Source of the DNA: Nematostella vectensis
Lineage: Eukaryota > Cnidaria > Anthozoa > Actiniaria > Edwardsiidae
DNA: 64,000 nucleotides
Reading direction: 5' to 3'
NCBI RefSeq assembly: GCF_932526225.1
Contig: NC_064035.1
Span: 12,654,566-12,718,565 of the forward strand
Of this stretch, positions 36,036 to 47,800 are shown piece after piece. Both the position numbers and the translations under genes were made by a program. Within the stretch, counting starts at the first letter, position 1. Every line of letters begins with the position of its first letter. The notes beneath the pieces are model-generated. The model worked only from the letters and a program-made list of their open reading frames with translations. It had not been told where the DNA came from and did no database searches.

Positions 36036-38624
36036 CTATGTTTTCATTGACACAGAGTTAATTTGAAACTCTTCATTTAAGTAAGCCAGCCCAAACATGT
36101 ATTCCTGTGCTAGAACCGACTCCAAGGCCTGGTTTGTGAATGATGTCAGATGTATTGCAAATTGAGCTGCCTGCATTTGAAGCATCTGTTGGGCTGTTTG
36201 CTCTGTCAGCCTTGCTTGCAAGCTGCCAGTGTTGTCATGAATTTGAAGTGATAAGGTGTATTGCCAGTGCCAAGTTCTCTCTGGTTTGGACTGAAAAACG
36301 ATTCAGTCATGTCAGAATTGGTTTTGAACACATCCATAATCTTAAAGGCATGGTACTGAACATACAGTCCATGCCTTTAATATATAAATACACACTCAAT
36401 ATGTAGCCATTTATACATTTAATCCATTCATTTAGCTTTGTTATTAACCCAAATTCAAACAGGCTAACAAGTTAATAAGAAAAATGAGGGCCATAAAATG
36501 AAGAGTAATTCAACCTGGGGATGCAATATTAACTGAAACCCTGTCACTCTTTTCTATCAAATAAATCATAGCATGTGCAGAAACCCACTGCTATGCAGCT
36601 TAAATATCAGCAAAATGTAAATAACCTTTGTAGAGTTTGTTGAGTTGTATTCAGTCAGGTGATGGATGTTGCAGTGCTTGCAGAAGAGTTCTCTTCCACT
36701 GCTCACAGCCTCTCTCAAGCAGGAGGAATGGACCTTTGAAACATATGAAACAGAGCCTGGAATAGTGGACTTCCCAATAACTTTGACAACAACTCCTTGG
36801 CACACACAGTGCTGATATTTGCTTGCCTGTGCTACATCTGTAGGGGTGCTTGCCAGATAATTAGTGGCCACCCAACCAGAGAGAGAGCTGGCATTCCAAA
36901 TCTTCCCCCCATTCTTGGTGTTCAGATAAAGCTGGCTTCCTTGCCCTGGAATGTAACAAAGTGAATTGAAATGAGTACACTCTGGATAGCTATTCTAATA
37001 ACCAGGGTCTCAGTTGGATGAAGGTATCTCAAAATGGAGAGTTAAATATTTTATGGGAAATTTTTAGGATATCTAATGTCTGTTTCACTGACAATAAAAA
37101 AGACCGGGATATTTTTTTTATCATTATCTTAGTCTCTTTCTTTTGTGAGTCATTGAACCAGTCACCCTAACAGAGGACCTTCTTTTTATACACTTTTTTT
37201 ATTGGGCAAAATATTTACACTGGTGGTAGATTGACAAAGAAAAATCAAAACGCTTGCCTTTCCTAGATAACAGGGACTGAAACAATATCATAGTATGACT
37301 ACAGACAAGTGGTATAAAAACTAGGTGACCAGCAAATGTTTGTGGAAACAGGGGAAGAAATCATTTATCTCCATATTCTATAACCTCCAAAAAACAACTT
37401 TCAACAAGAGGGGAAATATTTTATAGTACCTGAGGAATGTAGTTCTTCCAAAATAACACACTGCCCAGGATACATTGTTTCATGGAACTCTCTTGTGTGA
37501 TCGCAAACAAAAATATTGCAATCCCCTGTTTCATCTCTAACAGTCATTGAAAATACATGTGCTTGCTCATTTGTAACATCTGTTATTTCCTTGGGTGTGA
37601 CATGTACAATAGCACCATATAGCGTTACATGTAACATTCTTGACCTGATATCACCAACCATGATTCTCTCTGGGTACGTAGAATAGTCCAGAAATCCTTG
37701 GTTATCCTTGGTTACATATATTGGAGTGCTTTCAGAAATTTGACTGGGTATGATTTCTCTGTCCACATTGTGTGGATAACAATATATGATAGTTGCTGGT
37801 CCATATTCTATAGTGTAACCCTCACTAGCGTCAGGTACTAGAAATGGCTGGTGAATTAAGAGAGTATCACCTTCGTTGAATAAATGTATGAGAGGGACCT
37901 GCTCGTCCCACAGGCATAGTCTGGCATGGACATCATCTATGTTCACAACTGTCACACATAGTTTAACACACGATTCCCCATTTGGTAGGTGAACAATTTC
38001 TTCTTTGCCAATGTCAGATACGATCACTCTGATGTTGTCACCATACTGAGGCCGCTCCACTTCTGTCAACTGCACGCTTTCTATTCCCAGGCTTAATTGA
38101 TCAAGGCCACTTTTATCAAGCAAAACCACAGCATTATCTGAAGGCAGTACTCTCAGATTCTTCGCATCAGTTGCTCTCCACAAGCGACAGCTGGTGAATC
38201 TAAGAGTGTACTTCGACAAGCTGGCTTCTATCTGGGTAAGTTTCTGGTGCAGGTACATTTCGATGGCATGCCTTCCCTCGGACAAGTTTTTCAGGATTGC
38301 TAGCTTGGTTTGCGTGCCTGGAATACATTTGACTTCCTCTACCTTAACTTCCAATATGGCGTCAGGCCTAAGGAACTTACTCTCCAAAACCGAATCGACT
38401 GTGACTTTCCTCGTCTTGAAGCGTTCGCTGTAGCCTTGTAGTTGGCTAAAGTTGATCCATGAGTTTTGTATCTCTGCCAGGATAATCGCTTTTGTGATTC
38501 CTGAGGGGTATTTTGACAGAAGCCACATCAGTTTCACCGCCAGCCAGTTCCAGTGAGGGTTACATTTGCCATTGGTGCGTTCCTTCATGTACGCCCGTAT
38601 TTCGTTAATTTTAGCGGAAAACAT
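36036..38624 (-). CDS. three-OB-fold single-stranded DNA-binding protein, SHLD2-like candidate
   Basis: Three exons join in phase: 38624-37430, 36945-36626 and 36290-36036, giving 589 residues. The first about 180 residues are helical-looking and not assigned. An OB fold follows (YGDNIRVIVSDI ... ARLCLWDEQVPLIHLFNEGDT), then a second (ARMVGDIRSRM-like strand, FSMTVRDETGDCNIFVCDHT, MYPGQCVILEE), then a third carrying a probable zinc ribbon (HCVCQGVVVKV, HSSC, CKHCNIHH) and ending with WHWQYTLSLQIHDNTG and ARLTEQTAQQML. This A-B-C order with a zinc site in the last fold matches the C-terminal halves of RPA70 and shieldin subunit SHLD2; the LWDEQ and LFNEGDT wording fits SHLD2 best in my memory. 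The long disordered N-terminus of vertebrate SHLD2 is absent. MEIOB or RADX are alternatives. The OB-fold call is firm, the subfamily is not. The gene is head-to-head with NDUFAF5, 586 bp apart. Confidence 0.8.
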
Positions 38625-39210
38625 CTTCGGTTCTTCTCAACATTGACCGATCTTCAATTACAAGTCTATCCTAAGCCGATAAAGGCGATAAACAACGGTA
38701 GAAACGAGGATATCCCGTTTACTTTTCCCGCCACAACTTGATTTTTGTCTCGCCCCAGTTTTCTTTCGACCACACAATACTAATAATATGTGTATAGGGG
38801 AGGGGACGGGAAGATTAAATTGGGTTCTTGTTTTTACCGCCGATTGTTACGTCCTTTCTCTAATTCTGATACTTTTCAACCTTGAATATAAATCTAAGTT
38901 TTTTTGTATAAAAACATACACTGTAAATTTGCGAAATTAATAAATAATAACAGATTAAGAAACACCTAGTCTCCTTCGCAGCCCCCAGCGGTCGGAGTCA
39001 CACAGGCTGCAACTAAGAAACACCATCCCTCCCCTGTTCCTAAGTTCCTATATCATAGATTACTCAGTAGAGCCCATGCTTCCAAGAGTTCAATATGGCG
39101 GCCTACAAGACTAGAATTTATGCATCTTTTTAATCAAAATGATCCGCTGTTATCGTACTCTATCGTCGGATGAGTATAAATTCAATCATTGGGTTTAGCT
39201 TTCTCTAATC
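38625..39210. promoter_or_regulatory. bidirectional promoter region OB-fold gene / NDUFAF5
   Basis: The two start codons face away from each other across 586 bp. A YY1-like ATATGGCGGCC lies at 39093-39103. Its ATG (39095) starts a 12-codon upstream ORF on the NDUFAF5 strand that stops at 39133. Confidence 0.5.
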
Positions 39211-42200
39211 ATGTTGTGCATGCGAGTTGGTTTTGGTCGTGTGCTATGGAGGAGGTCACTGAACTCAAACCGTTCGCTTTCTGGGAGCACGAGTATCGAT
39301 GTATTCGATCGTAAAGCCAAACGACGTCAGAGGAACAGAGCCGCAATGGCAGATGACGTACATGTATATGACTACCTCAAGGATGAGGCAAGCTGTCTGT
39401 GTTATATTACTTCCATGTTTTTAAAGAAACTCAGACTAAGCCGAATTCGTTTTTTGGACAGGTTGCACATCGTTTAGCTGATAGAATCGGGGATATTGCA
39501 AGGTCTGTCCGTCAATCTGTTTGCCTATCCTTTATTTTGTCTGCTAGTCTGTCCATCCCTCTGTCTGCAGTCTGTCCATCATTCATCTGTCCGTCTGTCT
39601 GTCCATACCTCTGTCTGTCCGTCCGTCCGTCTGTCCTCCCTCCCGTCCGTCTGTCTGTCATAAAAGAGAGCTTAAGCAAGTCAACACGAACGGCATCAAA
39701 AACGGCGCGCGCGCTCGGCGTTGACGTCAGTGACAGGAAATCTAGAACAGCATTTTCCCTATTTTTACGTTTTACCTGTGCGGTCACGGACGTCAACGCC
39801 GTTTTTCAGCAATTTGTGAGCACACGTACCATTTTTTATGCTGTCCGTGTTGACTTGCTTAAGCTCTCTAATAACAACTTAACAATAAAATCTACAACAC
39901 TTGTGCATAATCTCACATTCTGATTGGTTTTTAGCTATAGTAAATCAGAGGACATACCACAGGATTCGTTATTCACACAATCCTTGCTGGTTCACTTGAA
40001 GCGAAAGATACAAAATATCTTGATTCAAATTCAAGAAATTTGGTTGTCAATCTTTTCTAGTAAATGTATTTTCAATCCTTACAAAAGTACACTAAAAGTA
40101 ACAAAGACTGCAGGGTTTGGAAGGTAAAGTTTTCAATTTTTCGTGAATGTGACATCTGTCAGTGCCACAAAACAATTCATCTACCTTTTTTTTTTCTTTC
40201 TGACTGACTGTCTGACCATCTGTTTGCTTCATTGTGTGACTATAGCTTTTTTCTAGGCACTTCCCCATGGCTATGGATTTAGGGTGTGGAAGAGGACATC
40301 TGAACAAGCATTTATCAAAGGTGAGTCTTTCTTAAAGACTTTTATGTCCAATGCCAAGAAAAGTTGCACCTGTTTGGTTTCTTGTTCTATTTAGTTCTTG
40401 CTTTAAATTGTTTCAGGATCAAATTGGAAAGCTTGTTCTTCTTGATTCTGCAGAAAAAATGCTGGTATTTTATATATTTTATATGTTTGCTAATTGCATG
40501 AATCATTGCAATCCAATATCATTGCAATATTAGTTAAATTTATGTCCAATGTATTCACTTATCTTTCCTATCAGAAGCAATGCCAGGAGAATGAAGTGCA
40601 ATTATTGAAGGTCCATGGGGATGAAGAATTCCTCCCGTTTGAAAAAAACACATTTGACCTGGTTGTTAGCAGCTTGAGGTTTGTGATAATCCTTCCATAA
40701 TGTCTAATTAGTCTTTGTTTCTTTCAGTCTGCTAACAACTCTTAGTGTTATGCATGCCTTTCCCACAAGTGGGTGCTTTAAACCGAACCACATAATTGAC
40801 CCAGGCTTGTAGCCAGGGGGTTCGTTTACCCATTTAGTGGACCATTTTCTCTTAGGTAGCTTGTCTTAGCTCACAGTGGTACTCAGTGTTCCTTCATTAG
40901 AGCAGACCTTCCAGTTGAGTGAGTGGTTCTTCTGAACCCCCCTGGCAACGGGCCTGCAATCAATCAGAATCTTGTTTTAGAATCCTGAAACAGTTTGTTA
41001 TCTATTGTCTTAGTGTGAGTTAGCATGGCATCTGTTGGTGAAAATATCCAAAATTGTTGCATCTAAGTTGATGTTTTCTTTGTACAACCATCAGAAGCCA
41101 GCCATCAAAGAATGTCAAATATCAGGGAGTTTATTTGCCTACAGGGTTTGTAAGATCCATTATTTCCAAAGCTTTACCAGCTGTTTTTGCTTAGCTATTA
41201 TTAGCTCAAGGGCAGGACACATTGTTATTGTTGTGATCCCTTTGGTAATCCTCCAAAACCAGGGAAAATTTCCCTGCAAGCCTTGACATCAATGTGATTT
41301 ATTTGGCCTTCTGTTTGACAGATGAAAAGTAATACAGAGCTGGGAGTACTGGTTTATGGAGCTCCAGGAGTAGTTATGGTGCAACTTCATACAAGCTTTG
41401 AGAGTGGAAAGGGTTCTCTTTCTGCTTGTTTTGTTCTGAATGTGTTCACCTGCAATTGACATAAACACATCTCATGATCTAAGTTTTCCTATGGGTTTTT
41501 ATTTTCGTGATTATTCCATGACATTACAAATAGAGATATCTCTACTGGTTATGAATTTAAGATACTAGTGCTGGTTTCCTGATAACTCTGTCATGCTGAC
41601 CTCACAATCTATTCACCTTATTCTGAGTTTTAACTGATTGGCTCATTGCCTTTTCAAACAATCTCAAACAATGGGAAGGAAATGTGGTTTGGTTTACATC
41701 AGCCACTTGTAGGGAAGGCATATGTGTGACACTAAGACAGGTTGCTAAGTAGACTATGTTTCTTTGTGCTCGGCTGTATAACCAGGGTGCCATTATATTT
41801 CAAAAACACTTCTTTTTTGTGGGGTAACATACGGTAGTATATTAACCCCCTTAAAAACAGCTCAAAACATCAGCTACTGTGGCATTGCTTGTGAGAAGTT
41901 GTAGTAATGTTTTCTTTTCAGATTAGATTTCAGATTAGATTAAGACACCACCCTAGCAAATATTAGCAAATTGATATAGCACAGCTAGTAAAGTGCACTA
42001 AATGAGTCCTACTCAATATGTTGCATAGTTAAAGTTGACTTGATACATATTTTCTTTTTCACAAAATTTTTAAAATATAAGATTGGAAGCAAGGAGTCTC
42101 CCTGTTTAGACAAAAAAAAAATAGAAAAAGAAAAACGAAAGTCAATTTCTAGATTTTCTAGGTCCAGCAAATTGTCAGGTATGAATTAATAACATTCTGG

Positions 42201-44637
42201 CTGCTGTTTAAGAAATTTACTGCCCCTACTTGATGATTCTTTTTGGTTTTATATCTAGTTTGCACTGGGTTAATGATCTTCCTGGAACCTTTCACCAGGT
42301 CAGTTGTCACACTTTTGCGCAGACAAAAAAATTCTAAAATTGGTTATGGAGGCATGTATTTCTCATAGTCTTTAAAAATTACCCAATAATGTTTTCTGCT
42401 GTTCCCTGTGCCACACCACAGGAAGGAAACAAAGCCAATTTTGTCTGAGAGCAAGTTGAAAATAAGGCAATTTAAAACGATGATTTTCAACAGTTCAAGT
42501 TACAAAGATTGTTTTGTCTAAATTGTAAAAAAAGAAGGATGTAACATTAGTGGTGTTCTGTTGAACTTGCTTCTTGGGAAAATTAGAAAAAAACAGTCTA
42601 AATTGTTTTTGACCAGGTGTTCCCACCAGCCAAAACACTAAGATCTTTTGGTCTGATGACCCTGAAGCACCTCCTAGAATTTCTTGTAATTTTTGCAGGT
42701 ATTATCATGTTTGAAACCAGATGGAGCCTTTGTTGGAGCCATGTTTTCAGGCGACACGCTGTTTGAGCTACGTTGTGCTCTCCAGATTGCAGAAATGGAA
42801 AGAGAAGGAGTAAGGGGACTTCACTTTTGGTATTAAGTGATTTTTTATTTGTTGTGAGATTGTTGAATATTTTCAGGGTTTTGCTGCTCATGTTTCTCCT
42901 TTTACTGAGATGCGAGATATTGGGAATTTACTGACAAGGGCTGGCTACAGTCTCACTACCATTGTAAGTGTTACAACTTTGTAAGGGTGCAGTCATTATT
43001 TAGCAGGGGGGGGGAGCTACCATGTCAGGGGCGGATCCAGGATTTCAAAATAGGGGGTGGATGATGGCCAGATAGACGGCTTATAGCTGATCCAGTGGTT
43101 CTTGGTAGGTCACTACAAAGTCAAGCAGGGGAAGGCACATGGACAGTACCTCCTGTCCCTCAGACATTTATTTTCTTCAAACAAAGTAACTTTTGATTTT
43201 TTTAAACTCAAACAGGGGGTGGCTATCCACCCAATCCCCCTCCCCTGTATCCGCCCCTGCATATTGGGGGGCCACAATTTTTTAGTACAAGGATTAGGAG
43301 AGGCCTAATTTTTTTAACAGGTTTTCTGATCAATTTTCGGGCCTCCTGAGAGTCAGATATTCCAAAATTTTCTAGGGAGACTATCAAAAGAAAATTCGTA
43401 GCACCCGCCCTCTTTGAAAGGGTGTATTCCTGTCTGGCAGCAGGCCTCGAATTATTGGGGTGTCACAATACAAAAACATAAAGAAAACTATGGGGGGCAC
43501 AGCCACGCCCCCTAATGGTCATTTTCTTTCAATTTTTGGAAATATTAGGGGGCACGTGCCCCCAGTGCCCCACCCCCTGCTACGGCCCTGGGATTACAAC
43601 CTTGCATATAATTTCCTATTTCAAATAGATGTATACATTGTTTTTTTCACGCCAGGATTCAGATGAAATAAGTGTGGGTTACCCAAGTATGTTTGAACTG
43701 ATGCATGATCTAAAAGGTATGAAAAAATGAACTAGTTTCTACAGTTTCATGCTTACTGTGAAATACTTTAAGAGTGTATGCTTATCATTTTGATCAACAA
43801 TGATTTTCAGGTATGGGTGAGAATGGTGCTTCAAGGACTAGAAAAAACATTCTACACCGTGACACTTTACAAGCAGCAACTGCTATTTACAAAGGTGTGT
43901 ATGTGTGGGAGTGAAAAGTAGATGATATATTTTATTCTCTGTGGCTATTAGAAAAAATGATTTCTTGTGTGTTTTTTTTATGTTGAAGAGATGTATGGCT
44001 TAGAGGAGGGAGGAATACCAGCAACCTTCCAGATTCTATATTTTATTGGCTGGAAACCGTCACCAACTCAGGTAATGATATACTGGGCCATCCCCAGTGG
44101 ATATGTAGTTTTTCGTGAGCAATGGATGCAGGCTATTCAAGGTAAAACACAAAAAATGCTGGGTCTGTATCATAGAGTTCCAACCCTTAGTTTGGGTCAC
44201 AAGTTTTAGATTTGAAAAAAAAATCCTGCTGTAGAGTTGTATATCATAAGACTCTTAACTTTTCGTTTTTGCTTATGATAAAGAGAAGTCTGATAAGTCT
44301 GTTTATTTTTTTTTAGCCGTAAACGGTAACGAATCCTGCATTCTGATTGGCTAATAGAGCGGTCCGGAGATTCCTATATATGCCCTTATATGCCCTAGGT
44401 CTGAGAATTGATATTTTTGCGCTCAAAGTATGTTTTAGCTGGCCTCGGTTAGTATTTTCAAGACCTCGGACACGGTATTTCACGATACGGACCTCCCACC
44501 CGGCAAATAACCCCTATTACTCATGTGATTTCTACCCACAGCAAAAGCCTTCTGATCGAGGCTCGGCTACCCGGAGTTTAGCAGATTTGGATACGCTTGA
44601 CTCATTAGACGATATGACTTCAGCAGATGACAAGTGA
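39211..44637 (+). CDS. NDUFAF5: NDUFAF5, mitochondrial complex I assembly factor 5
   Basis: NDUFAF5 is a SAM-dependent enzyme of the mitochondrial matrix that hydroxylates an arginine of NDUFS7 early in complex I assembly. Twelve exons join in phase: 39211-39387, 39462-39502, 40257-40320, 40417-40464, 40575-40678, 42259-42298, 42699-42809, 42877-42963, 43656-43716, 43811-43894, 43989-44071 and 44542-44637, giving 331 residues (human 345). The N-terminus is Arg/Ser-rich without acids, like a mitochondrial presequence. [15 protein letters not shown] and YDYLKDE follow. The SAM-binding loop is MDLGCGRG at about residues 79-86, then [80 protein letters not shown] and the C-terminal [12 protein letters not shown], all in family order. 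The first intron (74 bp) uses a GC donor. Introns hold several MITEs and a CCGT/CTGT microsatellite. Confidence 0.95.
39505..39660. repeat. CCGT/CTGT tetranucleotide microsatellite
   Basis: An impure (CTGT/CCGT)n tract on the plus strand in NDUFAF5 intron 2, directly after the exon 2 donor. Long open frames on both strands here come from the repeat. Confidence 0.9.
39664..39870. mobile_element. MITE in NDUFAF5 intron 2
   Basis: AGAGAGCTTAAGCAAGTCAA at the left and its complement TTGACTTGCTTAAGCTCTCT at the right are perfect over about 24 bp. The interior holds a second inverted pair, GGCGTTGACGTC and GACGTCAACGCC. Confidence 0.85.
43026..43262. mobile_element. GGGGCGGATCCAGG-ended MITE
   Basis: CAGGGGCGGATCCAGG and TGTATCCGCCCCTG are inverted ends. 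It lies in NDUFAF5 intron 8. Confidence 0.7.
43450..43592. mobile_element. GGGCCGTAGC-family MITE fragment
   Basis: Ends in CCCCTGCTACGGCCCTGG and contains GGGGGCACGTGCCCCCAGTG, like the pieces near 7072 and 25024. It lies in NDUFAF5 intron 8. Confidence 0.6.
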
Positions 44638-44831
44638 GTTTTTATTTTATTGATAAAAGTTGCCCTTACTACAGAGTAAAATTATTCTTTTTGTAGGAGA
44701 TTCATAAAAAAATTTTGCAATTTCAATATTTATTTAAAATAATATGATGCGAAAACGTTTACTTCTAGCTCCAAAAAGAGGTTTTTTTTTGTTATTTTTG
44801 TAAAGCGTTTAGTTATCTAGCAGCATAGCTT

Positions 44832-47800
44832 TCACATAACCATCAGTTGCGCAGAAAATTTTGCCGTTACCCCACTTCGGGTCCCGCGCGCTGTAACAGA
44901 CATCTTGATAAAGGTTCCCTTTCGCATAGACGTGGGGACGAACAGCGCGGTGGAAACATACCGCTGACCTCGCGATCGCACGTGATACCCAGAAGGCCTT
45001 GGGGGCCTGATGATTTGAATACCACGTGATGAGAAAGCAAGGTTGACCCTGAAGGTATCCGAGGCGCCATTGTTGTGAATGGCGAACCGGGCATATGAGC
45101 GCTTGCCTCTTGGTAGCGTATAATAGTTCTTGTTGTAGACCATTCTGATAATAGCGGACTTTGCTGTGATGATCTTTCGCGAGATTCGCTCGAAGCGGAA
45201 GCCACCCACAGTGGTTCCACGAAGTCGAAGCTTGAAGGGCACGCTGGGAGGTCTTCGGAATGTAGCTGTTATCCCAGAGACTGAGGAGGTCCCGACCACT
45301 TGACCAGACATGTCTAGCGCGTCGAGAAGAAGACTGCTGGCCTGTAGGCGATTTTTCAGCTTAGGAATCAAAAGTTTAGCGATTATGGGCTCACCTGAGT
45401 GTCAAGAAAACAATTTATTGATATTAGCGTGTATTTCAACTAAGCTGGAACACAGTTGTAATGGAAGTCAGTGGAAACAATCAGGGGTTTATCGTGAGCG
45501 TGTGTGTCATTTTTTTTTTTTTTTTTTTTTTTAAATATGTGAGGGGTCAATATTTAACGTAGCATGGAGAAAAAGGTCCGGTCTGTTTCACACTTAGTGT
45601 TGCCTATGTACTTACATATGTTCACGGGATATTCACGTGACCCAGTTACTATTTATAACTCACCAGTTAAAGGCTCTGAAATAGGAATCTCCACACGACT
45701 GCCAGGCAAACGTCTGATTAGGTAGTTACCAAAGTCTATGTTGACATTGCTACTTGCTGAGACTTTGAAGCTGTGACTTCCTGCTGAATTAGGAACGATT
45801 AGAGTCCACACGCCTCTCCTTGGCCTCTTGATCACCCAAATAGCGGTCTTCACAAGAGAGTGTGTCTGTGGAATTCCCCGGCCTAGCGGCTCGCGTAATA
45901 CTACATAGGGGACGTCCGCTTCCACGCTAACTATGACAATAAGGTTTTCGATAGAATCATCTACTGGGATTGGGTATTTTCTAATTCTTGGTGATGATTC
46001 TATATGTGCGGACCTCTTGAGTCGCTCGCGCTCGCAAGGAATTTCCGGTAATTTCCTACGAGGTTCGAATCGGGGTTCAAATCCACGGGACCCCTTGCTG
46101 TGACTTCGAATGCATGGAAAACCTCCACCCGATGGCAGACCGCCGCCCGATAATTTTGGGCGTCTAGAACCAACGGACACTTTGACACGACTGGCTTTGA
46201 CCGTAACCATTCCGACCAATGCCGACTTGACGATCTCGCCCATCTGCTGAAGCTGTGAACTATCCGCGCCGAAATGCATCGACATGCCATCTAGTGCTTC
46301 TACAATCTCCTTGAAGGAGTCGAACGTGCTCGGGTTTCTACAGCCACCGGGACTGCTACTGTAGAAAAAGCTGACAGGCACTTGATGATCCAGTGATTTT
46401 CCAATGGCTTCGTCTTTGTTAATATCCGCAGCGTTCTCGTCCTTCGGCCCGGCGTCTGTGAATACGAACATGGGTGAATGTTCTGGAGGTTTGGTCTCTA
46501 CAATGGCGTTGTAAATCCCGTGGAAGGTCATCTCCTTGCAGTCCCCTCCACCGGTGGCTCGCAGATTGTCCAGCGCCCTCAGGAACTGACTCCTGTCGCT
46601 GTATGTCCTCACAGGACCCGTGTGGGGGTCATTGAATGGTGAAAGGGTGTACCTGACGGGCTTCTCACGGTCGTAGCGCGCAATGGACTCAATGATTCGT
46701 TTAGCGGCGTTAATCTCTTCGCGCATACTGCCCGTAGTATCAATCGTAAATATCAAGTCCACATCGCCCTTCACAGCCATCAGGTCATTGTAGTTCTTGT
46801 CCCCGATTAATGAGCGAATCTGGTGAAAAGAAATAAAACCAATATAGTTTAAAAGCAATAAATCACGTGGCTTAAACTTGTCATACAGCAAAAAAGAGAA
46901 GTCTGCTAGCGTTGATTGATTATCTAGCGGAACTCCCTCCATCCCATTCACTTTTCCCATTTCCCTTCCATTCCCCTTTTCCAAACGATTGTTACATGAG
47001 ACAGCTCTTAAGGGGTCGTCCACACTAACATCGATTCAAAAGTATCCGGATTCGTTTCACCGAAAACGCATCACTTGATTCGATTTCACACTATCGTTTC
47101 CGCATCGTGTTCGCCTGGATCCAGCCGTCTACACTAACACGGATTCAAACGTTTGAAAGGTACAGGGTAACGTCATTTTTTTGATATGCGCATGCTCAAA
47201 GCAGCGCACGCCTGCGATATGACGCCATCGTTTTCATTTTCATACGGATTCGACCGTCCACACTACGGACCAAAGTATTTGGATTCATTTTGATTCACTT
47301 TCGACGGCGTTTTAAAAAGTATTCGGATTCGCTGGATCCAGCGCGCGTGTTAGTGTGGACGGAAGGCCTAAACTTATCAAAAAGTATACGGATTCAAACG
47401 AATCCGTGTTAATGTGGACGGCCCCAGTAAACGTTTTTACAGCTGATTCGCAATATAAAACAATAATCAATCAGAAATCTGTGTTTACAACACACAATTC
47501 TCTTCCAATTCCCTTTTAATGAAAAAGATACATCCAAAACTTAATACCATTATATTCACACCGATGTTGTGGTTATGTAAACAGGTATTTCACAAATAAA
47601 AGATTTCAAGTCTTTAAATGAAGTAAATCGTATTCCAGTGACAAGGGTTTCTTGAGTGACATGAATTCTGAACATTTGCCTGAAGAATTGAAGTTCATTC
47701 ATCTAGAAAATATTGTAAATCAAAGAAAATTAAAGGCCTTCTTGTATTAAAATACATAACATAGACTGAGAATGCCTAGGTATTCCATCTCACCGAATTG

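Noticed and set aside
39399-39923. Plus-strand frame of 174 codons
   Set aside because: It runs through the CCGT microsatellite and a MITE in NDUFAF5 intron 2; only its start overlaps exon 2, and in another frame.
46820-47023. N-terminal extension of the vWA exon frame of paralogue A
   Set aside because: It is intron read-through; a good acceptor at 46820 joins exon 2 in phase, and paralogue B has the same boundary.
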